Shown: positions 26,636 through 35,073, counted from the stretch's first letter. The stretch: 64,000 nucleotides of DNA from Vibrio profundi (GCF_005281835.1 NZ_RZIS01000005.1:186001-250000), one strand, 5' to 3'. The notes: generated by a model from the letters alone, not told the origin. Numbers and translations are program-made.

Positions 26636-26812
26636 TTACCGCGCCAGTATGACCAAGGCAATAATGACAACTAGCCAGATGGACAAAATCGTAAATGTGA
26701 TCGTTGTAACCGTAAAGCTGGTGGCCATTACGGTAGGCCAAGACATCAATATAAAGGCAAGGAACAGCAAGAGCAGTCGAAGAGAAGTGTGCTCATGATT
26801 ATTACTCGGCAT
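26636..26812 (-). CDS. Small membrane protein upstream of the symporter-like kinase
   Basis: A 58-residue protein with two membrane segments (LLLLFLAFILMSWPTVMA and FTILSIWLVVIIALVILA) after a polar N-terminus MPSNNHEHTS. ATG 26812 has AAGGA 9-10 bases upstream; the longer frame to 26839 has none. The stop is 6 bases before the kinase start, so the two are surely co-expressed. Some SSS transporters need a small accessory subunit (for example the YjcH/DUF4212 type beside ActP). By analogy this may be a subunit of the kinase's transporter domain, although the sequence is not obviously related. Confidence 0.75.
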   Translation of the reverse strand: MPSNNHEHTSLRLLLLFLAFILMSWPTVMATSFTVTTITFTILSIWLVVIIALVILAR

Positions 26813-26900
26813 GTCGTAATATCCTTGTAGCGGGGTCAAGTATTAGCATAGGACATTATTGATGGTTTTTTTATCTTTGGGACTCTAGGGCAGGCCAAAA

Positions 26901-26931
26901 CGAAAATGCCCTCAGTTAAAAACTAAGGGCA
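26901..26931 (-). terminator. Rho-independent terminator of the AgcS gene
   Basis: 11-bp stem with one mismatch (TGCCCTCAGTT, 26907-26917, with AACTAAGGGCA, 26921-26931) and a 3-base loop. On the minus strand TTTTCGTTTT follows. Confidence 0.8.
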
Positions 26932-27024
26932 TGAATTGAAGATATTAAGTGAACTGAGCTTGATTCGCTAAGCAGTTAGCGCCTGTTCAAACGAAAACAG
27001 CTGAATATTCACGTTCACAGACTA

Positions 27025-28395
27025 TTAAGCACTAACCGTGTCTTTCGAAGTGGTTTGAGTGGCGCTATTAAAGAAAAGCTTAGTTTCTTCAATAACGACG
27101 TGTCGCAACAAGATCAAACCGATGAGGTTAGGGAAAGCCATTAAGCCATTCACGATATCGGCAATTAGCCAAATCATGTCGAGTTTAAGGAAAGCGCCTG
27201 ATGAAACCAACACTAAGAAAACGATTTTGTACGGCAGCACACCTTTTGTTCCAAATAGGAATACTACGCAGCGTTCGCCGTAATAGTTCCAGCCTAAAAT
27301 CGTGGTAAATGCGAAGAAGATAAGCCCGATAGAAACGAGCATAGGGCCAAGCGTATCGGCATTTAGTCCAACTGCGAATGCGTGAGTCGTCATCGCTGCG
27401 CCCGCTAAATCGGTTTGCCATGCACCCGTTAGGATTAAGGCCAGACCCGTCATCGTACAAATGATGATGGTGTCAAAGAACGTGCCCGTCATCGAAACCA
27501 GACCTTGTTTAACGCACGAGTCCGTTTTTGCCGCGGCGGCTGCCATAGGCGCACTGCCTAAGCCAGACTCGTTAGAGAATACACCTCGGGCGATACCTGA
27601 TTGGATCGCTAGCATCATGCTTGCACCTAAGAAGCCACCAGAAGCAGCAGTATTGGTGAAGGCTGAACTGATCACCAGTTCCAGCGCATTTACGAGTTGG
27701 TCTGCATTACTAATCAGCACACTTAAACAAGCAACAACATAGAATAAAGCCATGGTAGGGACGACTTTACCCGCAACTTTCGCGATAGATTGAATTCCAC
27801 CTAAGGTCACGAAAGCGACTAAAGCTGTGAGTACTACTGCTGAGATCTCACGAGATACGCCGAACGAAATTTCGGTTGCATCAATGATGGCATTAACTTG
27901 CGGGAAGGTTCCGATACCAAAGCAAGCCACACCAAGTGCGAAGACAGCAAACACGACCGCGAGTACCTTGGAACCAACGCCATATTGCAGGTAGTACATC
28001 GGCCCACCTACCATTTGGCCATTGCTGTCGAGCTTTCGATACTTTACGGCAAGTAAGCATTCTGCGTATTTGGTTGCCATGCCAAACACGGCCGCTAACC
28101 ACATCCAAAATAACGCACCTGGGCCACCCAGCTTTATAGCGGTTGCAACACCAACGATATTACCTGTACCGATAGTTGCAGATAGGGCTGTACACAACGC
28201 AGCAAAGCTCGACACATCACCTGCGCCTGACTTGTCTTTGCGAAATACCATTTTTAGTGCTGTCGGTAGGTGTCTAAACTGAGGTAGGCCTAAGCGAAAA
28301 GTGAAGTAGATACCTGTACCGACGAGTAAAATTAGGAGTGGTGGTCCCCAAACTAGGCTGTCGATGGCTTGTAATGTGGTGTATAGGTCAAACAT
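27025..28395 (-). CDS. Alanine/glycine:cation symporter (AgcS family)
   Basis: A 456-residue inner-membrane symporter importing glycine or alanine with Na+ or H+. The family signature GGPMYYLQYGVGSKV follows FGMATKYAECLLAVKYR, and GVFSNESGLGSAPMAAAAA and ILGWNYYGERCVVFLFG are present; about ten membrane segments. The leader carries a tandem glycine riboswitch, as known for the V. cholerae AgcS gene, so glycine is the likely substrate. The ribosome site TAAGGGGAAAT is strong but can pair with an upstream CCTTAA, see the leader entry. Confidence 0.95.
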   Translation of the reverse strand: MFDLYTTLQAIDSLVWGPPLLILLVGTGIYFTFRLGLPQFRHLPTALKMVFRKDKSGAGDVSSFAALCTALSATIGTGNIVGVATAIKLGGPGALFWMWLAAVFGMATKYAECLLAVKYRKLDSNGQMVGGPMYYLQYGVGSKVLAVVFAVFALGVACFGIGTFPQVNAIIDATEISFGVSREISAVVLTALVAFVTLGGIQSIAKVAGKVVPTMALFYVVACLSVLISNADQLVNALELVISSAFTNTAASGGFLGASMMLAIQSGIARGVFSNESGLGSAPMAAAAAKTDSCVKQGLVSMTGTFFDTIIICTMTGLALILTGAWQTDLAGAAMTTHAFAVGLNADTLGPMLVSIGLIFFAFTTILGWNYYGERCVVFLFGTKGVLPYKIVFLVLVSSGAFLKLDMIWLIADIVNGLMAFPNLIGLILLRHVVIEETKLFFNSATQTTSKDTVSA

Positions 28396-28401
28396 TGATT
28401 T

Positions 28402-28430
28402 CCCCTTAATAAATAAAAAATTTAAGGAGA
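28402..28430 (-). promoter_or_regulatory. Possible ribosome-site sequestering hairpin (riboswitch expression platform)
   Basis: On the minus strand CCTTAA (complement of 28422-28427) can pair with the TTAAGG of the AgcS ribosome site (complement of about 28404-28409), with an AT-rich loop. It lies between the glycine aptamers and the start codon, so it could switch translation. This is inferred from pairing alone. Confidence 0.4.
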
Positions 28431-28519
28431 AGAGTGAAAGGGCAGTGCGATCATAAGATCGATAGCACTACTTAATACATACGGATTTCTAGATAGAACT
28501 CTTTTGGTAATTAAGGTTG

Positions 28520-28776
28520 TAGCTTTTCACTCCTCTGTCCTTTTGCCTGAGAGTTTCACTTAGCGGTTTGCGTATAGGTACGTAAAATTGACTAAGCTTG
28601 CTCCTTCGGCGGCCGCTTTCTACAACAAAGTAGTACGGCTCTCTCCAGAGGTTCCTCCAACAACAGTCCTCGCTTTTCTGATTTTCATCAGCATAAAGCA
28701 CCTGAAAGATTTACTTCTTCGGCGGGTCAATCTAACCAAATGCTAATATTTGGTTAAAAACCACTCTCCTGCAGTC
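28520..28776 (-). ncRNA. Tandem glycine riboswitch
   Basis: Read on the minus strand, two glycine aptamers follow one another. The first begins near GCAGGAGAGTGG (28774) and includes CCGCCGAAGAAG. The second begins near GGAACCTCTGGAGAGAGCC (about 28650) and includes the hallmark GCCGCCGAAGGAGCAAG and the closing CTCTCAGGCAAAAGGACAGA (about 28532-28553). The 3' end is about 125 bases from the AgcS start. Tandem aptamers ahead of an AgcS gene are the classic V. cholerae arrangement, normally activating expression with glycine. Confidence 0.95.
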
Positions 28777-28959
28777 TTCATCGGAACAATTATCTAATTT
28801 ATAGATAATCTGTATGTGTATCCTATAGAAATGAAAATGTGATGTCAGCCCCAAAAAAACTGTTTGTGTAAATCTTGTTCATGTAAACGATTAAACAACC
28901 AAACTCTGACGTAAATAACCGATTTAAATGGTATAAAATAGGAGTAACAAGGAGGATTT

Positions 28960-29118
28960 ATGACTCGATTGATAGCAATTGTCTTTTTGATTGCGCTGGC
29001 TTTTTTTCTTTTTCGCTATAGGACTAATGAAAAAGTTCAAAAAGGGGTAGTGATTGCAGTAGTGGGGAGCTTTTTAGTTTATACCGCTAGCTTAATGATC
29101 TCTGAACTATCTCGGTAG
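28960..29118 (+). CDS. Small membrane protein, 52 residues
   Basis: A 53-codon frame from ATG 28960 to TAG 29116-29118 with a near-perfect ribosome site (AAGGAGGAT, about 6 bases upstream). It has two hydrophobic segments (LIAIVFLIALAFFLFRY and VVIAVVGSFLVYTASLMI) separated by RTNEKVQK, giving a hairpin topology. I do not recognise a named family. It precedes a coiled-coil membrane protein by 45 bases on the same strand, so the two may form an operon. Too short to appear in most automatic gene calls. Confidence 0.8.
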   Translation: MTRLIAIVFLIALAFFLFRYRTNEKVQKGVVIAVVGSFLVYTASLMISELSR

Positions 29119-29163
29119 CCTTTTGAATAAACCTAACTACATATTTGATGGGAGTTTCTTACA

Positions 29164-29898
29164 GTGAACCAAAACCCAGAACAGAGCGAGCAAGATGAAG
29201 TTGTCGTGATTGAAGAACGCGATAAGCGAAGTCAGCTTTACATTGGTATCGCCGCCGTAATCGGATTGGCGTTAGGTGGTTTGGTCGGCTCTACCGTAAC
29301 TGCGAGCAAGTGGGAATCGTCTTACAATGTACTGGAACAGCGTTACCAAGAACTGAGTGATAGCAAAAAGCAATTGGTTACGCGTGTAGAAGAGAAGGTT
29401 GCCAAAGTCGATACCGAAATCGACGCTAAAATTGAAGAGGCTTTGAATAAACAGGCGGAAGTTCATAAACAAGAACTCGACGCGCTGCAAGATGCCTCAA
29501 TAGAACTTGAGAAAGCGAATTTGTCACTTGAACATCAGTTGAGTGAACAAAAGAAAGTGCTCACTGAATCTCAACAAACTAACACTAAGTTGAATCGCCA
29601 GGCAGACATGCAAGCGACAATGTTTGAACGTTCTAGAGAGCTTTTCCGTAAAGAACTAGAGATTTCTCAAGCGCTAGAGAAATTAGAACAAGAACGTGAC
29701 TCAATTTTGCCAAACTTAGAACCATTGAAAAAAGAGTGTGATGTGTTCTTAGAAGGCACGTCATGGGATGCGAAGTCAGACGCGTGTGACAAACATGATG
29801 CGGCTAATTCTCGACTCAGCGATATTCGACAAATGATTGCCGTTCATCGTATGGATCTAAAACAGATTAAAGCCTTGATCGAAGATATGGGGCTGTAG
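29164..29898 (+). CDS. Membrane-anchored coiled-coil protein
   Basis: A 244-residue protein beginning at GTG 29164 (upstream GGGAG). An acidic N-terminus (EQDEVVVIEERDKRSQ) precedes one membrane segment (about 25-46, LYIGIAAVIGLALGGLVGS). From about residue 50 to 190 it is a long heptad-rich coiled coil with many Glu, Lys and Gln. The C-terminal part has two cysteines (about 196 and 209), likely a disulphide if periplasmic. Length and layout recall envelope spacer proteins. Function unknown. It is followed by a terminator. Confidence 0.75.
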   Translation: MNQNPEQSEQDEVVVIEERDKRSQLYIGIAAVIGLALGGLVGSTVTASKWESSYNVLEQRYQELSDSKKQLVTRVEEKVAKVDTEIDAKIEEALNKQAEVHKQELDALQDASIELEKANLSLEHQLSEQKKVLTESQQTNTKLNRQADMQATMFERSRELFRKELEISQALEKLEQERDSILPNLEPLKKECDVFLEGTSWDAKSDACDKHDAANSRLSDIRQMIAVHRMDLKQIKALIEDMGL

Positions 29899-29944
29899 TT
29901 GATTCCATTCTCTTTGTAACGACGTTGTTCGTGTTTGAGAAAAA

Positions 29945-29966
29945 AGGCTCCTATTGGGAGCCTTTG
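29945..29966. terminator. Bidirectional terminator between convergent genes
   Basis: GGCTCC (29946-29951) pairs with GGAGCC (29957-29962) across a 5-base loop, flanked by an A run on the left and TTTG on the right. It serves the coiled-coil gene and the convergent efflux operon. Confidence 0.85.
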
Positions 29967-29972
29967 TTGTAT

Positions 29973-31109
29973 CTAATCGATGCGTTTTCTAAATACTAGC
30001 CAACAAACTCCGCTCCACAGCAAAACTTGCCCCCACATTAGACTCCATTTATCTGCTATATCTGCCCAGCCAGCCCCCATTTGATTGGTTGCAAGGAAAG
30101 CTTGAATAGCCGGTGTACTTGGAAAGAGCTTAGAAAGCATCACTAGAGGTTCAGGAATCATTTGTACTGGCCAAATAAATCCCGCTGAAAAGATCAGTGG
30201 CATTGAGCTGATCAGTACCACGACGGTGACTAGTTCTCTTCTCGGTAGAACTTGGCCCAATACAGCGCCGATCAACCCGCTTGTTAAAAGAAATGGCAAC
30301 AGTAAGGTCAGTAAAGTACTGATGGATGCAAGGCGATTGATATCATGCATTTCAAAACTCGCACCGAAATAATACATCGACAACAAGTAATAAATCGCAA
30401 TGAGAACGGAGAGCCTAACTAATAGCAGAGTCAAGGTTGGCGTATGCTCCCAATAGCCAGATGATTGTTTTTGCGTACCCCCAATCAGGCCTGCTGCCAT
30501 AACGAGAGTTTGCTGCAAAATTAAAACAAAAACCGCTGGTACGACATAATCGACGTAGCCCATTCTGCTATTGAATGTCGGTTTCATGTTGGCAGTAAAT
30601 GCGCTGTATTGGTTCGATGCCAAAGACAGTGGGCTGCCTTCCGTAAGTAAGTGCGTGATCTTAGCTTGTGCTGCGAGAGTTCCTCCAGCTTTTGCTAGCC
30701 CTTCAACAACTGTTCCGTAGACCAGAAAATAAGAGGCATCACCCGCATACGATAAGGTTGGGCTTTTCCCCAATAACAAATCTTTATAGAAATGTTCAGG
30801 TATGACCAAAAAGCCCCCGATGGTTTGCTTCAATAACGCATCTTTAGCTACTGCGATACTGTGATCTCGTTGAATCACACGTACTTGCGGTGTTGCATCC
30901 ACCATTCGCTCTAGTTGATAGCTAGTTTTACTGTTATCTAAATTGACGATAGAGATAGGTAGCTCTTGCGAAACCTGATTAGCATAGGGTAATGGATAAA
31001 GGAACGAATAAAACAGCACGCCGCCAAACACAGTTAGGTTAACAACGGGGTTGGTAAGAACGGCAAGTAACTCGTGCTTGATCAAAGAAAGTAGCGAAGG
31101 AGTTTTCAT
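29973..31109 (-). CDS. ABC-2 type efflux permease (second of pair)
   Basis: A 378-residue permease with one N-terminal membrane segment, a large periplasmic loop (about 45-190) and five C-terminal segments, the layout of YhhJ/YbhS-like ABC-2 permeases. A TLVMAAGLIGGTQKQ stretch lies near residue 210, and SGFIWP-like (FSAGFIWPVQMIPEP) near 320. There is no ATP-binding domain. It overlaps the first permease by 4 bases. It is the last gene of the efflux operon. The matching ATPase is not encoded here, see findings. Confidence 0.88.
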   Translation of the reverse strand: MKTPSLLSLIKHELLAVLTNPVVNLTVFGGVLFYSFLYPLPYANQVSQELPISIVNLDNSKTSYQLERMVDATPQVRVIQRDHSIAVAKDALLKQTIGGFLVIPEHFYKDLLLGKSPTLSYAGDASYFLVYGTVVEGLAKAGGTLAAQAKITHLLTEGSPLSLASNQYSAFTANMKPTFNSRMGYVDYVVPAVFVLILQQTLVMAAGLIGGTQKQSSGYWEHTPTLTLLLVRLSVLIAIYYLLSMYYFGASFEMHDINRLASISTLLTLLLPFLLTSGLIGAVLGQVLPRRELVTVVVLISSMPLIFSAGFIWPVQMIPEPLVMLSKLFPSTPAIQAFLATNQMGAGWADIADKWSLMWGQVLLWSGVCWLVFRKRID

Positions 31110-32254
31110 ATTTGCCCTCCTTGTTCAATTCGTAAGTGTTTCCGGGTTAAAAGCAGCACGACAAATACGGGAAACAGGTAGCCCAGCATAGGAATCATAT
31201 GGTGCAGTGAATGAATAGCAGTTACGCCGTAACTTGATTGTTCGACCTGCACTTCAATGTAATGACTAATGGGCAGTAAACTTCGCCACATTTGAGCCAG
31301 TTCATTCATTTGGCTAACAGGGAAAGTGATCCCCATAAATGCGAAGCTAGGTGCGGTGAATGCTCCTGCGAAACTCATTGCTCTAGCTGGGTCTAAAGTA
31401 AGGAAAAAGAACAAGCTTCCCATAATGACACACGCGATAGCCGTAATAATTTGAGCTATGATCAACACCGTAAAACTACCATTCATTGGCCATTGCAGTG
31501 CGAGATAAAACCAAAGTAAAAAACTGGTACCTAACAGGCTAAACAGGCCGATATAGGGAAGCATTGTGCGACAAAGTGAAGTGAGAGGCTTGTGACCAAG
31601 CCAAAGGCTTAGGCCTAGTGATTTATGGTTGGCATTGAGCACTAGAATGGTGCTGACTACCATCATTATTTGCCAAAGTGCAGGGACGACTGCTGAAATT
31701 AAAAATTGAGCGTAATTGGTGTTCTTATTGAATAAAGGGGTAATTTGGCTTTGAACCGTCACTGCTTGCCCAAGTGCAGAAAGAGTTGTGGTATCACCAT
31801 GGCTTAGCACTTTCATGACTTCTAACTCAGCGGCAAAGGTGCCTTGAACTTGAAGTACGGCTGAGTGGAAAAGCTTACCGATTAAAATAAATTGGCTGTT
31901 GTAAAAAGCGGACACCTGAGGGTTAAGCTTTTGATAGATAGCTTTATCAAACCCTGTAGGGATAATAACGTAACCGTAGATATCTTGTTTGATCATGGCA
32001 CGCTTTGCTTCGCTGACATCACTGAATGTATTGACTACCGCAAGGGTGGGTGAGGCATCTAAGTTTTGCGTCAGTGTCCGAGAAAGCTGACTATGTTGTA
32101 GGTCTACCACGCCAATCGGTAGATCGCGCGCAATGCCTTGCGAAAAAATCCACCATATCGATAGTGCAAATATGACTGGCAACCAAGTGAGGCAAGACAA
32201 TAACCACTTGTCATGCTTTATAAGTTGCCATTGTTGTTTATAGATTGAACTCAT
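31106..32254 (-). CDS. ABC-2 type efflux permease (first of pair)
   Basis: A 382-residue paralogue of the neighbouring permease: an N-terminal segment (WLLSCLTWLPVIFALSIWWIF), a periplasmic domain (about 45-190) and five C-terminal segments ending in GYLFPVFVVLLLTRKHLR. It carries FAGAFTAPSFAFMGITFPVSQM near residue 300, the re-entrant motif of the family. It lies 9 bases after the HlyD gene and overlaps the next permease. The two permeases probably form a heterodimer. No Walker motifs are present in either. Confidence 0.88.
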   Translation of the reverse strand: MSSIYKQQWQLIKHDKWLLSCLTWLPVIFALSIWWIFSQGIARDLPIGVVDLQHSQLSRTLTQNLDASPTLAVVNTFSDVSEAKRAMIKQDIYGYVIIPTGFDKAIYQKLNPQVSAFYNSQFILIGKLFHSAVLQVQGTFAAELEVMKVLSHGDTTTLSALGQAVTVQSQITPLFNKNTNYAQFLISAVVPALWQIMMVVSTILVLNANHKSLGLSLWLGHKPLTSLCRTMLPYIGLFSLLGTSFLLWFYLALQWPMNGSFTVLIIAQIITAIACVIMGSLFFFLTLDPARAMSFAGAFTAPSFAFMGITFPVSQMNELAQMWRSLLPISHYIEVQVEQSSYGVTAIHSLHHMIPMLGYLFPVFVVLLLTRKHLRIEQGGQI

Positions 32255-32263
32255 TAATGTGTC

Positions 32264-33238
32264 CTATAGTTCAACCACTAAACTCATGCCCATACGTAGC
32301 TTGTCAGTTTGTTGAGTTGGACGTGCTTCTACTTCAAATGTGCGTAAATCAAAGCCTTGAGCCGCATCGGTTGAACGCCACGTTGCAAAGTCTCCCATGA
32401 CCGCAATATGGCTGACTTTGAATTCAACGCTTTTGTCTAATGCTGGAACGTAGGCTTTAAATACACTGCCTTTTTCAAAGTGGCTAAGCAGGTCTTCACG
32501 TACATTTAGAATCGCCCATGAGTCTTTGGTATCAACGACCGTAACAACAGGGAAGCCTTGTGGAGCAAGTTCGCCGCTGTTCAGTAAAACTTGTGCAACT
32601 TCTCCGTTAAACCAACTCTCGATTTGAGTATCTGCTGCATAAGCTTCCACTTCTGCTACAGCGCCTGCAGCCATTCTAGCTTTTTGGGCAGCTGCGAGTT
32701 TAGTTTCATCTCTTACGCCTTCTTTAGCCATTTGGTACATTTGAAATGCAGCGCTTTCTGTATATTTGGCCGCTTGCCACTGCGTGTTCGCTTCGTCGCG
32801 TTTCTGCTCGGCAACAACACCATCGTTGTAAAGGTTGTTCACACGTTTATACGTCTTTTCCATTAGATCAGCAGCAGCTTTTGCTTTTTGCCATTGGTCT
32901 TTGGCTGCTTGAATTTGCTGTACGCGTGCGCCTTTTTCGGCCTCTTGAGCTAATGCTCCAGCGGCAACTTGCCCAGCCATCGCTTGCTCTAACTTAGCGT
33001 CGATCTCTGGGCTATGTAGAGTGAAAATCAAATCACCTTTTTCAATCGTATCGCCTTTGCGGACCAATACTTGGTCAATTCGGCCCGGCACCTTGGATGA
33101 AATGCTGTACTGCTGTGCTTCAATTTGGCCTTGTAGCTTGATTGGTTGAGGTTGATAAGCTTGGTAAAAGCTGTAGCCCACCCAACCAATTGCGCTTATG
33201 GCTAAAGTCGAAAGTAAAATTGGTTTGATGGATTTCAT
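32264..33238 (-). CDS. HlyD family membrane fusion protein
   Basis: A 324-residue periplasmic adaptor. One N-terminal anchor (PILLSTLAISAIGWVGYSFYQ), the lipoyl halves (SSKVPGRIDQVLVRKGDTIEKGD and IESWFNGEVAQVLLNSGELA), and between them an alpha-hairpin rich in Ala, Gln and Lys (about 85-190). It bridges an inner-membrane permease and a TolC channel. Its start overlaps the stop of the TolC gene by 4 bases (ATGA), so the operon is coupled. Confidence 0.92.
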   Translation of the reverse strand: MKSIKPILLSTLAISAIGWVGYSFYQAYQPQPIKLQGQIEAQQYSISSKVPGRIDQVLVRKGDTIEKGDLIFTLHSPEIDAKLEQAMAGQVAAGALAQEAEKGARVQQIQAAKDQWQKAKAAADLMEKTYKRVNNLYNDGVVAEQKRDEANTQWQAAKYTESAAFQMYQMAKEGVRDETKLAAAQKARMAAGAVAEVEAYAADTQIESWFNGEVAQVLLNSGELAPQGFPVVTVVDTKDSWAILNVREDLLSHFEKGSVFKAYVPALDKSVEFKVSHIAVMGDFATWRSTDAAQGFDLRTFEVEARPTQQTDKLRMGMSLVVEL

Positions 33239-34677
33239 GATGGATCCTTTTGCTGGTGTTGAACTGGCAGATTTTGAGCTGTGATGGCGTTGTTTTTGTA
33301 GCTTGGAAATGTGTCCATCTCGCTGCTTAGCGCTAGCAACTTGTTCAGTGAAATTAGATATTGGAAACGAGCGACTGACTGTTGGGTTTTGATACTCGCA
33401 AGATACAGTTCAGCGTCGACGACTTCTAACGAGTTTGATAAACCTTGGTTAAACGCCTTTTTACGAAGCGATAAGTTTTCTTGTGCCAGAGAAATACTGG
33501 AATCGAGACCGATCACTTCTTCCACAGATTGTTGGGCTTCTAAATAAGTTTTCTGTACTAAGACAGTAAGATCTTGTTTTGCTTGAGCCTTAAGGAATTG
33601 AACCTGTGAGACTGCGCTGTGCGCTGCAGATACTTTTTCCGATCTGCCTGATGTATCGACAAGCGGAATATTGACACCGATTCCTACTAGCCAATCTGGT
33701 TTCATTTGGCTCGCCAACGAATCGTCTTCATGTAGGCTGTAGTCGCCGTATAAATACACCTCTGGGTAGTATTTGCCTTTTTCCGCCTTTATCAGGCTAC
33801 TTGCTTGCTTTTCCTTTGCGGTAAGCAGATCTAACCCTGGGTAGGTTGAGAGTGTTTGATCAATAAACGTCTGCATTTGTGGCAGGTTTTGATTAATAAA
33901 CAAATGCTCTGATGGTTCAACACTGCTCGACTGACCCAAAATCTCGCTCAGGGCGAGTTGCGCGATATTGAGGTCGCGTTGTGCTTTGTTGCGCTCTACG
34001 CGCGCTTTATCTAAAGAGGCTTCAGCCTGTAGTCTTTCTACTTTTGCAATCTGCCCTTGTTGCTCAAGCTTTAAGGAAAAGTCGCGATGCTGAGTCAAGC
34101 CAGCTTCAACCGCTTGGCGAGTTTCTAATACGTCTTTAGCAAGTAATACCGAAAAGTAGTATTTGCTGAGGTCTTCATAGCGAGCTTGTCTTTCCATCGC
34201 AAATTGGCTTTTCGCTTCCTCGGTTTTCCCTTCAGCAGCAGTTTGTGCCGCGGTGATGCGTCCACCAGTAAATATTGGCCAAATTGCTCGAATTGAAGAA
34301 GAGAACACATCGCGCTCTGTGATGGTTGAGGTCGTAGAAAGCAATCCATCAACGATGCCCGCAAAGGCTGGTGGAACAGTAATCGAACTGCCAGTGCTTT
34401 CTACAAGCTGCTCTCCGCTAACTGTTACATCAGTATCTAAACGTGTGTAATTAGCTCCAATGGTTACCGCCGGTAAATTAAGACTGCTAGTGGCACTTTG
34501 TAAGTGTTGGTAGCGGTCCAGATTGGCTTGTTGAGCGGCCAATGAATTGTTGTTTTCTTGTAGTAGCTGCCACGCATCGTTAAATGAGATTGGCGCAGCA
34601 ACACTAGAAAAGGCGCTGAAACCAGCAACTAGGCAAACCGCTATGTGTTTTGAGACAGTCGATCTTGAAAATTTCAT
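33235..34677 (-). CDS. TolC family outer-membrane efflux channel
   Basis: A 480-residue OMF protein. A signal peptide ends at about residue 30 (FSAFSSVAAP). Two repeats of helical hairpins follow, each with DxxNxx-type ends (NQGLSNSLEVVDAELYLASIK near the C-terminus) and beta strands for the outer-membrane barrel (IGANYTRLDTD, VGIGVNIPLVD). ATG 34677 is used; an in-frame GTG at 34683 also exists. Head of the efflux operon. Its own 5' region contains a perfect palindrome 11 bases before the start codon, which suggests repression at the promoter or leader. Confidence 0.9.
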   Translation of the reverse strand: MKFSRSTVSKHIAVCLVAGFSAFSSVAAPISFNDAWQLLQENNNSLAAQQANLDRYQHLQSATSSLNLPAVTIGANYTRLDTDVTVSGEQLVESTGSSITVPPAFAGIVDGLLSTTSTITERDVFSSSIRAIWPIFTGGRITAAQTAAEGKTEEAKSQFAMERQARYEDLSKYYFSVLLAKDVLETRQAVEAGLTQHRDFSLKLEQQGQIAKVERLQAEASLDKARVERNKAQRDLNIAQLALSEILGQSSSVEPSEHLFINQNLPQMQTFIDQTLSTYPGLDLLTAKEKQASSLIKAEKGKYYPEVYLYGDYSLHEDDSLASQMKPDWLVGIGVNIPLVDTSGRSEKVSAAHSAVSQVQFLKAQAKQDLTVLVQKTYLEAQQSVEEVIGLDSSISLAQENLSLRKKAFNQGLSNSLEVVDAELYLASIKTQQSVARFQYLISLNKLLALSSEMDTFPSYKNNAITAQNLPVQHQQKDPS

Positions 34678-34687
34678 GAGCACATAA

Positions 34688-34717
34688 TTAACATTAGAGT
34701 ATTAACTCTAATGTTAA
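34688..34717. promoter_or_regulatory. Perfect 13-bp inverted repeat: likely repressor operator of the efflux operon
   Basis: TTAACATTAGAGT (34688-34700) and ACTCTAATGTTAA (34705-34717) are exact complements with a 4-base ATTA centre. It ends 11 bases before the TolC-like start. Length and symmetry fit a TetR or MarR family dimer site. No such regulator gene is next to it. Confidence 0.7.
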
Positions 34718-34805
34718 CGCATGCGAATACCCTTGTCTTTAATAGATTAGTGTTTGTTCAAAAATAAGACAGGTTGGAATGGTATCGAAGAAGTGTGAGC
34801 AAAAT

Positions 34806-34830
34806 AAAAAGAGCGCCGAGGCGCTCTTTT
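34806..34830. terminator. Bidirectional terminator
   Basis: AAGAGCGC and GCGCTCTT pair around a CGAG tetraloop, with A and T runs on the two sides. It serves the small leftward gene at 34846-35073. Confidence 0.85.
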
Positions 34831-34845
34831 ATCAGTTAACTCTGT

Positions 34846-35073
34846 TTACTTTAGGCTAGGGCAATGATGGTCTGCACGCCAAACCAATTGACGAGAGCCT
34901 TGCATCGTTTGAAGTAAGTCCCTGCCAGACATTTGTGGAAAGGCGAGTAGCACTTTCAAGTCTGGTGTAGAGGCTTCACTTTTCTCGTATGCCCGAACAT
35001 GAGTAAAGGTGGAGTGTAAGTTGTCAAACAGCATGGCCTTAGAAAGGCAGATTCCGAAAGCGTCGCGTTCCAT
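34846..35073 (-). CDS. Small hypothetical protein
   Basis: A 75-residue protein, MERDAFGICLSKAMLFDNLH at the start and ending in two cationic/aromatic stretches (QLVWRADHHCPSLK). ATG 35073 has AAGGAAA about 8 bases upstream, while the longer frame to 35094 has none. It has a good terminator. No membrane segment or signal peptide. I do not recognise the family; function unknown. Confidence 0.7.
   Translation of the reverse strand: MERDAFGICLSKAMLFDNLHSTFTHVRAYEKSEASTPDLKVLLAFPQMSGRDLLQTMQGSRQLVWRADHHCPSLK

Noticed and set aside
28489..28701. 70-codon minus-strand frame
   Set aside because: It lies wholly inside the glycine riboswitch; the RNA structure explains the sequence.
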